From: Planctomycetota bacterium
GTDB lineage: Bacteria > Planctomycetota > Phycisphaerae > Phycisphaerales > UBA1924
DNA: 64,000 bases
Assembly (NCBI GenBank): GCA_030950285.1
Contig: JAUZRR010000037.1
Location: 1 to 64,000, forward strand
Reading direction: 5' to 3'
Part shown: positions 1-9,324 of the stretch, piece by piece
Layout of the letters: every line of letters begins with the position of its first letter
How positions within the stretch are numbered: position 1 is the first letter of the stretch
The notes under the pieces: generated by a model
The model's database searches: none
What the model saw: only the letters and a program-made list of their open reading frames with translations
Told to the model about the DNA's origin: nothing
Position numbers and translations under genes: made by a program

Positions 1-1
1 G

Positions 2-1270
2 GTTGCCGAGGACGCTGGTCGATTCGGTGTTGTGCTTCCTCGCTCGGCGCTGGCTGCAAAGGGGTTGTCCGAGTTCCGTGCCGGGCTCTTCACCAACGCT
101 GATCCGGTTGACATCACCATGCTCGTCAACAACCGTCAGTGGGTCTTTCCGGAAGTGCATCCGCAGTACACCATCGGGCTCGCGGCGATCTGTCGGCGCA
201 AGGCATCGGGCAAGTCTGTGCGACTGCGCGGCCCATTCGCCTCACTAAGCCGTTTCAATGCTGGCATCGGGAATCCGCCAGCGGAGTTCTCTGCACACGA
301 TGTCACCGGCTGGACGGATACCTCTTCGCTGCCTCTCTTGCCGACCGAAGAATCACTGGCGGTCTTTGCCCAACTGAGCAAGGCCCCGCGACTGGACCTG
401 AAAGAGCCGCACAAGTGGAGGGCACGCCCTCATCGGGAGTTGGACGCCACCAACGACAAACACCTGATGGACCTCGAATCGGAGTCTTGCCCCGATGGCT
501 TCTGGCCCGTGTTCAAAGGCGAGTCCTTCGATATCTGGGAGCCTGACACTGAGCGATACTACGCATGGGCGAACCCAAAGGAGATGCTCCTCCACCTTCA
601 GCAGAAGCGTGTGCGGTCGGGGCGGAGCAAGCGTTCAGCGTTCTTCGAGTTTGATCAGAACTGGCTGAAAGATATGAAGACACACCCCAGCCACTTCCCG
701 CGGATTTCGTTTCGCAACATCGCACGAGCAACAGACTCGCGCACTTTCCGCGTTGCGCTACTCCCGGGAAGTGTTTTTGTAACGAACCATGGGCCGTACT
801 TCCTCTGGCCGCGCGGCGACGAGCGGGACCAAGCGTGCCTACTCGGCGTCCTGTCATCACTTCCACTGGACTGGTACTCGCGCCGCTTCGTCGAGGTCAA
901 CATGAACTTTCACATCATCAACCCCTTCCCCGTCCCCCGACCGGCAGCGGACGATCCGCTGTGCCATCGTGTCATCGAACTCGCTGGCCGACTCGCCTGC
1001 CCCGATGACCGCTTCGCCGACTGGGCCAAGACTGTGGGTGTCGAGTGCGGCCCGCTTGCGGCAGACACCAAGCTGGACATGATCTGCGAGCTGGACGCGG
1101 TGGTGGCGCACCTCTACGGCCTGAAGCGCAAGCACCTCATCCACATCTTCGAGACCTTCCATGTCGGCTGGGAACCGGGCACTACAGCCAGGCACCCCAC
1201 ACTCGGCGAGTACGACACCCGCTTGGCGAACACCCTCGACCACTTCAAGGCGTGGAAGGCGAAGCTGTGA
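2..1270 (+). CDS. Eco57I-like DNA methyltransferase / type IIG restriction-modification protein, C-terminal part
   Basis: The reading frame is open from the left edge, so the start and the catalytic methyltransferase domain lie outside the window. The visible 422 residues resemble the target-recognition and C-terminal region of Eco57I-type adenine methylases: they include FKGESFDIWEPD, a YYAW segment and the F-x-I-x-N-P-F-P-V-P motif near residue 310, which is typical of these specificity regions. No NPPY motif is visible because that part is off the edge. The stop overlaps the GTG of the next small gene (GTGA), and a PLD-helicase gene follows, so it is probably the modification and recognition subunit of a restriction-like defence module. 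The family is inferred from the C-terminus only. Confidence 0.7.
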   Translation, partial: VAEDAGRFGVVLPRSALAAKGLSEFRAGLFTNADPVDITMLVNNRQWVFPEVHPQYTIGLAAICRRKASGKSVRLRGPFASLSRFNAGIGNPPAEFSAHDVTGWTDTSSLPLLPTEESLAVFAQLSKAPRLDLKEPHKWRARPHRELDATNDKHLMDLESESCPDGFWPVFKGESFDIWEPDTERYYAWANPKEMLLHLQQKRVRSGRSKRSAFFEFDQNWLKDMKTHPSHFPRISFRNIARATDSRTFRVALLPGSVFVTNHGPYFLWPRGDERDQACLLGVLSSLPLDWYSRRFVEVNMNFHIINPFPVPRPAADDPLCHRVIELAGRLACPDDRFADWAKTVGVECGPLAADTKLDMICELDAVVAHLYGLKRKHLIHIFETFHVGWEPGTTARHPTLGEYDTRLANTLDHFKAWKAKL

Positions 1271-1503
1271 AGAAGCAACGAACCAACTTCTCGGAGATCT
1301 CGAAGTTCAAGCGGGTCGAGGCGAGCCTGCGCGAGTCGGTCAACAGCCTGGCCGGCACGCTCAGCGAGATCGACACAGCACTGGCAGGCCCCCGCACCGA
1401 AGAGGAACGGGCGCTGTTGTGTGCAGCACGCGATCAGATCGAGGTTTTACGCGCCAACGGGCAGACGGTGCTGCACCGTCTCTGGGCGGAGGTGGAGGGA
1501 TGA
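1267..1503 (+). CDS. small helical protein coupled to methyltransferase (78 aa)
   Basis: The GTG start lies inside the stop of the upstream methyltransferase gene (GTGA), which implies translational coupling. The product is charged and strongly helical (KFKRVEASLRESVNSLAGTL, then an EEERALL segment) with no cysteines, membrane segment or recognisable enzyme motif. It would suit a small bridging or regulatory subunit between the methylase and the PLD-helicase encoded 67 bases downstream. I do not recognise the family. The gene is supported by tight spacing on both sides and by a composition like that of its neighbours. Confidence 0.65.
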   Translation: MKKQRTNFSEISKFKRVEASLRESVNSLAGTLSEIDTALAGPRTEEERALLCAARDQIEVLRANGQTVLHRLWAEVEG

Positions 1504-1570
1504 GGCAGAGGATTCATAATGCAGTACCGGCCAGACTTCCTGGGGCTTCGGTCCAAGCAGGGGTGACGAT

Positions 1571-4500
1571 GTGAGCAAGGCACCGAACCGATCCACACCT
1601 GATCCATCTGAGCCGTCGCTTTCGGAGAGCCGTCCCCGGTTTGTTGACAACCGCGACGGCAACACGCTGTCCAAGGCCCTCAAACAGCACTTGGTGGCTC
1701 TCCAGCAGGAGCAGGCGCTGCCGTGGGGGTTGGATATCGCCACGGCGTTCTTCAACCTCCAGGGCTTTGACCTGATCGCTGGCGAACTCGAAGACCTTGG
1801 CAGGGTGCGCCTGATGCTGGGGGCCGAGCCGGTCCCCGAGTCTTGTCAGCCGCAGCGAGAGCCGGGAGACCCTGACGAACCGGAGTGGACGCAGCGGCAG
1901 GTTGGCGTGGCGCTCGATGATCTGGACGAGGGGCTCGTGCGAGAGCGGGACCTGTTGCCGTTTGACGGCGAGACGGATGCGGCCGTCCGACGGCTGCTGG
2001 GGTATCTGCACTCGGGCAAGGTCGAGGTCCGGCGATACACGAAGGGGTTTCTGCACGCCAAGGCATACATCTTCCGCACCGCTGGTGGCGGGTTGGTTGT
2101 TGGCTCATCGAACCTGACCTACGCGGGGCTGCGTCGGAACGCGGAACTGAACCTTGGGCACTATGAGGACCGGGTGGTCGGGCGCGTTGAACAGTGGTAC
2201 GACGAGTTGTGGGATAGAGCCGAGCCGTACGACCTGGCTGGGGTGTATGACCGGCTGATGGCTGAGTATGACCCGTACCTGATCTACCTCAAGGTGCTGT
2301 GGCATCTGTATGGGGCCGAGCTTGTGGAGGAAGCGGAGGAGACGGCGGATGGCGAGATCCCCGTGACGACCTATCAGTTGCACGGGATCTGGCGGGCCAA
2401 GCGGATCATGGAGAAGTACGGCGGGGTGCTCGTCGCCGACGGTGTTGGGCTGGGCAAGACATTCTTGGCTGGAGACATCATCCGACAGTACCGCGAACAG
2501 AGACAGCGGGTGTTGCTCATTTGCCCGGCGGCGCTTCGTGACACCACCTGGAAGGAGTTCATCGACCGCTTCGAGCTGTTCATCGACTGCGTGTCCTTCG
2601 AGCAACTCGCCGGAGACGGGCGTCTGAACCCGAAGGCCACCGGTTCCACGCTCAAGTACGACCCTGACGACTACGCGCTGGTCGTGATCGATGAGGCACA
2701 CAACTACCGCAACCCGGATTCTCCAGCGCGGGCGGGAGTGCTGAGGCAGTTGTTATTGGGTCCGCGACGGCATCTGCTGTTGCTGACGGCTACGCCGGTG
2801 AACAACTCGCTCTGGGACTTGTTTCACATCATCCGGTACTTCGCCAAGCAGGACGCGATCCTCGCCGATCGGGGAGTGCTATCCATCAAGAAGCGATTCG
2901 AGCAGGCGATGGCAGAGGACCCGTTCGATCTTCACCCGGACCTGCTCTATCCAATCATCGATGCGATGACAGTCAAACGCACCCGACGGTTCATCAAGAA
3001 GCACTACCCGGGCGACACGATCAAGCTCGACGATGGCACCGTGCTGCCGATCCAGTTCCCGAAACCGATTCCTTCTTCCATTGAGTACGACCTTGGCGGT
3101 GTGCTGCCGGGTTTTATTGACGAGTTGGAGGAGGCCTTGGGACCGGAAGAGGGCGAGCCGCTACTCGTGATGGCGAGGTATCAGCCTGATCGTTACCGGC
3201 TGGAGGCGGTCGATGAGGAGGAAGAGCGTCGGTACGGTGCATTGGTCGGCCTCTTGCGGTGCGGCTTGCTCAAACGGTTCGAGTCGTCTGTCTACGCCTT
3301 TGCCAAGACGACGCAAAAAATGGTGCGGGAACACGATGCGTTTCTTGAGCAACTCGAACGGGGGCTGGTTGTTCGCAAGGAGCTACTACGCGAAATATCG
3401 GTGGCGGATGATGACGAGGTCATCGAGGATATCTTGGCGGGAGGTGATGATGACCAAGTCGAGTCCGCTGAGGACTTTGATGTAGCGAGGCTTAAGGCGG
3501 ATGTTGAATCGGATCGAGCCTTACTCGATGGGTTTGCCAAGAGGGCAAGGCAAGTGTGCCGTGCGGACGATCCCAAGCTCAAGGCTCTGGTCGAGGAACT
3601 CGCCCAGGTTGCTGCTCATGCCGAAGCGGATGCGACCGACGAAGATGATGCGCAACAGAAGCGAAAGGTACTCGTGTTCTCAGCCTTCGAGGACACGATC
3701 GACTGGGTCCAGGATCACCTTGAAGATGTGATGGTTCATGAGGATGCACTTGCCGTGTACCGTGAACGGTTGGGCTCGGTGAGTGGCAGTGATTCCCGAC
3801 GCGGGTTGAAACGCGAGGAGGCTATTCGTGGGTTTGCGCCGGTATCCACCAAAGCACCGGCCCACCTCGCCCAGGATCGGATCGATCTGCTGCTCTCGAC
3901 AGATGTGCTGGCCGAGGGCATGAACCTCCAGCAGTGCCGCAACATCATCAACTACGATCTTCCCTGGAATCCCATGCGATTGGTCCAGCGGCATGGGCGG
4001 ATTGACCGGATCAACAGTCCGCACGCCCGGGTGTTCCTGCGGACCTTCTTCCCCGATGAGCAGCTCAATATCTTGCTTGATCTGGAACGGCGAGTGCGGC
4101 AAAAACTTGCGCAGGCTGCGGCATCGGTGGGCGTAGAAGTAACTCCTATCGAGCATGGAGCGCAGAGTGATCGCTCGTTTGCAGAAACTCGCAAGGAGAT
4201 TGAGAAGCTGCGCGAAGGGGATGCTGGGATTTACGAGCGAGGTGGCACAGTATCGGCAGCCCAAACGGGCGAGGAATACCGCCAGGAACTTCGGGAGGCG
4301 TTGAAGCGGCTGGGGAGTCAGATCACGGATCTGCCCTGGAAAGCGGGCTCTGGAATGGTCAAGGGCGAGCGGCAAGGGCACTTCTTCTGCGCTCAGGTTG
4401 GCGAACGGGTCTATCTCCGATTCGTACCGGCGGACGACGGCCAGATTGTCGGTGAGATTGGCACCTGTCTTCGACTGATTGAGTGTTGTGAAGAGACGGA

Positions 4501-4936
4501 AAGAATCGTGCCCGACGACATGCGCCTCAGTGCCTACTCAGCCTGGGAGCATGCCCGACAGGACATTCTTGAGGCATGGACCTTTGAGACCGATCCTGCA
4601 AACCTTCAGCCGAAGGTGAGTCGATTCAACCGAAAGCTCGCGGAGTATTTGCGTGCGAACCCGCCGATAGATATCGAGAAAATCCGGTTGGAGCGCTGTC
4701 TTGAGGCTACAGAGGCCCCATGCCCGATCCGGGAGCAGAGGGCACTGCGCGAGGTATTTGAACAGGAGTTTGCCAGCCAAGCCGCGAGGTCACGCGCGAT
4801 TGTGTTGGCAGTTGAGCGGCTCGGGCTCGAACCGTTCCATTCGCCTGAACCCTTGCCTCCCATCAATGTGGAGCAGGTTCTCTTGGTATGCTGGCTGGGG
4901 CTCATCGAGGAGTCACAATCCTCTGATGAAGACTGA
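1571..4936 (+). CDS. PLD-nuclease/SNF2-type helicase fusion, putative anti-phage protein
   Basis: A 1121-residue protein starting at GTG. Residues about 20-190 form a phospholipase D-like domain with HAK at 162-164 and GSSN at 178-181; the usual HKD aspartate position holds arginine. An SNF2/superfamily 2 helicase follows: Walker A GVGLGKT (291-297), DEAH (374-377), motif III LLTATP, then the C-terminal helicase lobe with VLVFSAF near residue 700, STDVLAEG near 777 and QRHGRIDR from 806. Such PLD-helicase proteins are typical of prokaryotic defence islands; the PLD domain is expected to act as the nuclease and the helicase as a DNA translocase. The upstream methylase and small protein fit a multi-gene restriction-like system. 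DISARM-like or type ISP-like systems are the nearest known comparisons. Confidence 0.8.
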   Translation: MSKAPNRSTPDPSEPSLSESRPRFVDNRDGNTLSKALKQHLVALQQEQALPWGLDIATAFFNLQGFDLIAGELEDLGRVRLMLGAEPVPESCQPQREPGDPDEPEWTQRQVGVALDDLDEGLVRERDLLPFDGETDAAVRRLLGYLHSGKVEVRRYTKGFLHAKAYIFRTAGGGLVVGSSNLTYAGLRRNAELNLGHYEDRVVGRVEQWYDELWDRAEPYDLAGVYDRLMAEYDPYLIYLKVLWHLYGAELVEEAEETADGEIPVTTYQLHGIWRAKRIMEKYGGVLVADGVGLGKTFLAGDIIRQYREQRQRVLLICPAALRDTTWKEFIDRFELFIDCVSFEQLAGDGRLNPKATGSTLKYDPDDYALVVIDEAHNYRNPDSPARAGVLRQLLLGPRRHLLLLTATPVNNSLWDLFHIIRYFAKQDAILADRGVLSIKKRFEQAMAEDPFDLHPDLLYPIIDAMTVKRTRRFIKKHYPGDTIKLDDGTVLPIQFPKPIPSSIEYDLGGVLPGFIDELEEALGPEEGEPLLVMARYQPDRYRLEAVDEEEERRYGALVGLLRCGLLKRFESSVYAFAKTTQKMVREHDAFLEQLERGLVVRKELLREISVADDDEVIEDILAGGDDDQVESAEDFDVARLKADVESDRALLDGFAKRARQVCRADDPKLKALVEELAQVAAHAEADATDEDDAQQKRKVLVFSAFEDTIDWVQDHLEDVMVHEDALAVYRERLGSVSGSDSRRGLKREEAIRGFAPVSTKAPAHLAQDRIDLLLSTDVLAEGMNLQQCRNIINYDLPWNPMRLVQRHGRIDRINSPHARVFLRTFFPDEQLNILLDLERRVRQKLAQAAASVGVEVTPIEHGAQSDRSFAETRKEIEKLREGDAGIYERGGTVSAAQTGEEYRQELREALKRLGSQITDLPWKAGSGMVKGERQGHFFCAQVGERVYLRFVPADDGQIVGEIGTCLRLIECCEETERIVPDDMRLSAYSAWEHARQDILEAWTFETDPANLQPKVSRFNRKLAEYLRANPPIDIEKIRLERCLEATEAPCPIREQRALREVFEQEFASQAARSRAIVLAVERLGLEPFHSPEPLPPINVEQVLLVCWLGLIEESQSSDED

Positions 4937-5527
4937 CTCTGAAGTGCAAGCTGAATCCTGAGTGAACTGAGCAACGAGAAGTCACTTTCGCGCTCGTCCT
5001 CAGGGCTTCGGTTTACCTGATACTCTTTGTGCGGACCACCAGGGGTCGTTTTGGGCGTTGAGAACTGGGGACCGTCTGCGGGCGGGGCATCGGTTCGTCC
5101 CTGGGGTCCATATTTTGTGAAAGCGAAAGTGGGGGATAGTTATGCGTAGGGGTCAGGGGCAGGCTGTAGGCTGAGGCTCTGGGAGCGGCGAGAGGGGCTG
5201 AGGCTTTCCGTGGTGGGCTCCATCGGTCGAAATCGATATCTCCACGGATTCAGTAGCATCGGCGTAGCAGAGGGCCTCTTCGGGCCGAGGCTATGGACCA
5301 AACTCAGGGTTCGCACTGCTTCGCTTCGGTCGCACGGACCATCGCAGTGATGCCCGAACGGATCGCTGGGGGCAGGTCGGGCCACGCTTCGACGATCGCC
5401 AGAAGATCGGGGTCGGACAGAGCCGCCAATGGGGTATCCCCGCCGATTTGCGCTGCGCATTGCGCTGCGCGGTTGGGGCTTGATTTGCGTAAGTCCTTTA
5501 TTTCCAAGTCGTTAGGAGATTCTGGCG
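4937..5527. other. gene-poor right arm of the island
   Basis: About 590 bases between the helicase and the tRNA fragment hold no convincing complete gene. Two things stand out: a 12-base tandem repeat at 5448-5471 (TTGCGCTGCGCA followed by TTGCGCTGCGCG), and a minus-strand frame ending at 5304 that encodes a protein-like segment (see the separate entry). No promoter or terminator is convincing. Confidence 0.5.
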
Positions 5528-5585
5528 TCTGACTGGGGGTCAGAAGGTCGGAGGTTCGAATCCTCTCACCCCGATTCGGAGTCAA
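5304..5585 (-). pseudogene. relict att-associated reading frame with integrase-tail-like C-terminus
   Basis: This minus-strand frame reads first through the reverse complement of the tRNA-Pro fragment (giving GERIRTSDLLTPSQ, a well-known tRNA antisense artefact) and then ends in a coherent, amphipathic segment, DPDLLAIVEAWPDLPPAIRS plus GITAMV. From memory, tails of this E/D-A-W-x-x-L-P-x-x-I-R-x-x-I type occur at the ends of planctomycete integrases and small island proteins. I take it as a remnant or a coincidental junction frame, not a functional gene; there is no ribosome site. Confidence 0.3.
5528..5574 (+). tRNA. tRNA-Pro(GGG) 3' half, partial (attachment-site remnant)
   Basis: The sequence folds as the 3' part of a tRNA. 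The anticodon stem is TCTGA/TCAGA (5528-5532 with 5540-5544) around the loop CTGGGGG, anticodon GGG at 5535-5537. A five-base variable region follows, then the T arm GGAGG-TTCGAAT-CCTCT (5550-5566), the 3' acceptor strand CACCCCG and discriminator A. CCA is not encoded. Upstream, where the 5' acceptor strand (CGGGGTG) and D arm should be, neither is present. The fragment is therefore a duplicated 3' end, as left when an element integrates into a tRNA gene; the intact copy should lie at the other end of the island, to the left. Confidence 0.8.
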
Positions 5586-5626
5586 GGCTCAAAGCCCGCT
5601 CACGGTGGACGTAAGTGAGCCCAACC

Positions 5627-5887
5627 CTATGTCCACGATTTGCCAGTCCAAAGTCTGTGGGGCCCCGCCGTTGCGTTTGGTGCGATGTCCGTCGCGGGAC
5701 TGTCTGCTGATGACCAGGCCATTTTGAGACCGATGATGCCGAGCAGGATCGCAGCGATGCTCGCGGCCGAAACGAGCGTCATTGCTTCCTGAAGGACGAG
5801 CACGCCGAACAGGACTGGTCCGAGCGTGCCAACGCCGACCCGGATCGACTACGCAACGCTGACGGGCAAGGTCTTGAGCGCAAGCAA
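5627..5887 (-). pseudogene. SMR-family (EmrE/SugE-like) multidrug efflux protein, truncated and interrupted
   Basis: Translating the minus strand from 5887 gives LLALKTLPVSVA, a TAG stop at 5851-5849, then SIRVGVGTLGPVLFGVLVLQ followed by EAMTLVSAASIAAILLGIIG and LKMA. This is the C-terminal half of a small multidrug resistance transporter: the LALKT-P-x-x-x-A-Y-x-x-W-x-G-x-G motif and the last two membrane helices are clear, with the conserved tyrosine codon turned into TAG. The N-terminal half is absent; upstream codons in this frame contain further stops. The protein-like frame ends at TAG 5629-5627. It sits just outside the tRNA remnant and runs antiparallel to the acyltransferase gene. 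Confidence 0.72.
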
Positions 5888-5930
5888 CTACGAACGGCCT
5901 CGTCACCTCGACTCTCTCAAGGGGGTACTC

Positions 5931-7142
5931 GTGTCCAACATTTCCGCCAACGAACGGCTTCATTCCATGGACGCACTGCGGGCAGTCGCGATGCTGCTCG
6001 GCGTTGTGCTCCACGGCGGCATGGCTTATATGGAGGATGTCTGGTCTGAGTGGGTGGCCGACGATCCCGCCTCAAGCCCCGCCTTCGACGCGATGTTCTG
6101 GATCGTCCACCTCTTCCGGATGCAGGCCTTCTTCCTCCTCGCCGGCTTCTTTGCCTGCATGCTCGTCGCCCGCTACGGCGTCCGCAGGTTCACCGCGAAC
6201 CGACTCAAGCGCGTCGGCCTGCCGTTGCTCATCGGCATCTTCACCGTTGTCCCGTTGTGCAACGCGGTGTGGACATGGGGATTCAATCTTCACGCGCCGC
6301 TCGAGGACCAGGTACCCCTCATCGGGGCGATCCCCGCCTGGTTCGGGATGGCCTTCTTCAGCCAGTGGCACCTCTGGTTCCTGGTTCACCTGCTGGTTAT
6401 GTATGCCGTCGCACTCTTGTGGCTCAAACTCTCCGGCGTCGCCCGGCCCATCGCCCGCGTGGGCGAGATCATCACCAACGCATGGATCTGGTGCGTCCGA
6501 CACGCCCTCGCCGCGCCGGTCCTCGCCATCGCTGCCTTCCCGCTGCTCTTTCTCCAGGACGGCGCCGGCGTCGATACCCAAAGCGGTACGATCCCGGACA
6601 TCACCATCATCGCCTACTACATGGTCTTCTTCGCCGGCGGCTGGATGCTCTACAGAAGGCACGAGCACCTGAATGATATCGCGAGGCTCTGGATCCCTTC
6701 CCTCATCGCCGGCCTTGCGCTCTCTTTCGTCTTTATGGCGATGCAGGGCAAAGCAAGTATCAACGAAGGCGAAGCGACCCCGTTGCTGCGAGCCGTCTCA
6801 GCGCTCGCGACCGCCATGATCGTGATCGGTTTCACGGGCTTCTTCCTGCACCTTCTCAAGCGTCCCAGCCCGGCCATGCGGTACATGTCCGACTCCGCGT
6901 ACTGGGTCTACCTCGTCCACCTGCCGCTTGTCGTCTGGCTCAATCTGATCGTCGAACCGATCAACGCCGGCGCGTTCACGAAGTTCGGGATCGTCATGCT
7001 CGCGGCCACCGCCATCATGTACAGCACGTACCACCTCTTCGTCCGATACACCTGGATCGGCAGCATACTCAACGGCCCGAGGCTCAAAGCCGAACGCACA
7101 GCACGCAGGCAAGCACGCCGAGCCGCCTCTGCGCTGGGTTGA
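5931..7142 (+). CDS. acyltransferase family 3 membrane protein (OpgC-like)
   Basis: A 403-residue multi-pass membrane protein of the acyltransferase-3/OafA family. These enzymes move acyl (acetyl or succinyl) groups onto surface glycans or periplasmic glucans. The N-terminus carries the family signature: RLHSMDALRAVAMLLGVVLH with the conserved R near position 12 and H near 23. About ten hydrophobic segments follow, including one with WHLWFLVHLLVMY near residue 150, typical of OpgC/MdoC-like members, and YWVYLVHLPLVVW near 325. I chose GTG 5931 because AAGGGGG lies 6 bases upstream and the signature begins soon after; the frame stays open further upstream, but over the SMR remnant. The substrate is unknown. 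Confidence 0.8.
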   Translation: MSNISANERLHSMDALRAVAMLLGVVLHGGMAYMEDVWSEWVADDPASSPAFDAMFWIVHLFRMQAFFLLAGFFACMLVARYGVRRFTANRLKRVGLPLLIGIFTVVPLCNAVWTWGFNLHAPLEDQVPLIGAIPAWFGMAFFSQWHLWFLVHLLVMYAVALLWLKLSGVARPIARVGEIITNAWIWCVRHALAAPVLAIAAFPLLFLQDGAGVDTQSGTIPDITIIAYYMVFFAGGWMLYRRHEHLNDIARLWIPSLIAGLALSFVFMAMQGKASINEGEATPLLRAVSALATAMIVIGFTGFFLHLLKRPSPAMRYMSDSAYWVYLVHLPLVVWLNLIVEPINAGAFTKFGIVMLAATAIMYSTYHLFVRYTWIGSILNGPRLKAERTARRQARRAASALG

Positions 7143-8492
<1,350 letters not shown>

Positions 8493-8496
8493 CCTG

Positions 8497-9270
8497 TCAG
8501 CGGTCGGGCTCGTTGGCCCATTCGGTCAGCACGCGGTCGATGACGCGGGCGGACAGCGCAGCCGCGGTCCCGGCGAGCGCCGTGAAGAAATCGGCAGCCG
8601 CCGATCCGTCGGCGCGGTCGGAGATCACCCGCATGACGCCGAAGGGGATGCCGTATTCATGGCAGACCTGGGCGACCGCTGCGCCCTCCATCTCGACGCA
8701 GACTGCGCCGGGAACGCGCGAGCAGATCCGATCACGGGCGGCACCACTGGCGACGAACTGGTCGCCGGTTGCGATGTCGCCACGAACCGGGGCGAAGGCT
8801 CTTTGTGTATCGGCGGCTTGATCCACTTGCGCGGCCCGCATGTCATCGCCAACCTCTTTGAGGCTCCGTCGGGCGGCGCGGGCAAGGGCCGAGGCGATCT
8901 CCGGCGTGGCGGTAAATCGAGACATCCCTGTGAGCGGGACTTCGAGCGGCGGGAAGAGCGGGCTCGCGTCGATGTCGTGCTGAATCAGGCCGTCGGCGAT
9001 CACGACATCGCCTACTTGCAGGTCCGCCGAGAGCGCCCCGGCGAGCCCGGTGAAGAGGAGCCTCTCGATCCCGAACCGAACAATCAGCTCGACCGCTGCC
9101 GATGCCGCGGCAACCTTGCCGATCCGGGCGTGGACGCAGACGACCCGGTGTCCTTGATGGGTGCCGGTGGTGTAGTCACGCCCGCCGTGCTGCTGGGTGC
9201 AGCACTCGTCGAGCAACGCCACGGTCGCTGCAATCTCCTGAGGCATCGCGCCCATGACACCGATTCGCAT
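8497..9270 (-). CDS. mtnN: 5'-methylthioadenosine/S-adenosylhomocysteine nucleosidase
   Basis: A 257-residue purine-nucleoside phosphorylase-fold enzyme that cleaves adenine from methylthioadenosine and S-adenosylhomocysteine, for methyl-cycle salvage. It has the N-terminal MRIGVMGAMPQEIA, the LLFTGLAGAL glycine-rich strand, DVVIADGLIQHDID, the substrate motif VCVEMEGAAVAQVC and VISDRADGSA with the catalytic aspartate. An insertion of about 20 residues lies near position 145, making it slightly longer than the usual 230. It lies on the minus strand after cheX-cheY-fapA, 54 bases downstream of the last, and may be transcribed with them; SAH is the by-product of CheR methylation, which is a plausible but unproven link. 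Confidence 0.88.
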   Translation of the reverse strand: MRIGVMGAMPQEIAATVALLDECCTQQHGGRDYTTGTHQGHRVVCVHARIGKVAAASAAVELIVRFGIERLLFTGLAGALSADLQVGDVVIADGLIQHDIDASPLFPPLEVPLTGMSRFTATPEIASALARAARRSLKEVGDDMRAAQVDQAADTQRAFAPVRGDIATGDQFVASGAARDRICSRVPGAVCVEMEGAAVAQVCHEYGIPFGVMRVISDRADGSAAADFFTALAGTAAALSARVIDRVLTEWANEPDR

Positions 9271-9324
9271 CGCGTACCTCCAGAGGCGAGGGTAGCCCGA
9301 CGCAAGCGAATCGGTTTGTGCGTG

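Noticed and set aside
1519-1566. A 15-codon frame with its own GAGG between the small gene and the helicase
   Set aside because: Too short to judge; it could be a leader peptide for translational coupling, but nothing else supports it.
5501-5574. A complete tRNA gene
   Set aside because: The D arm and the 5' acceptor strand CGGGGTG are absent upstream of the anticodon arm, so only a partial copy can be called.
5589-6014. A 141-codon minus-strand frame
   Set aside because: Its composition is Arg/His-rich noise; the real protein signal in this stretch is in another minus-strand frame (the SMR remnant).
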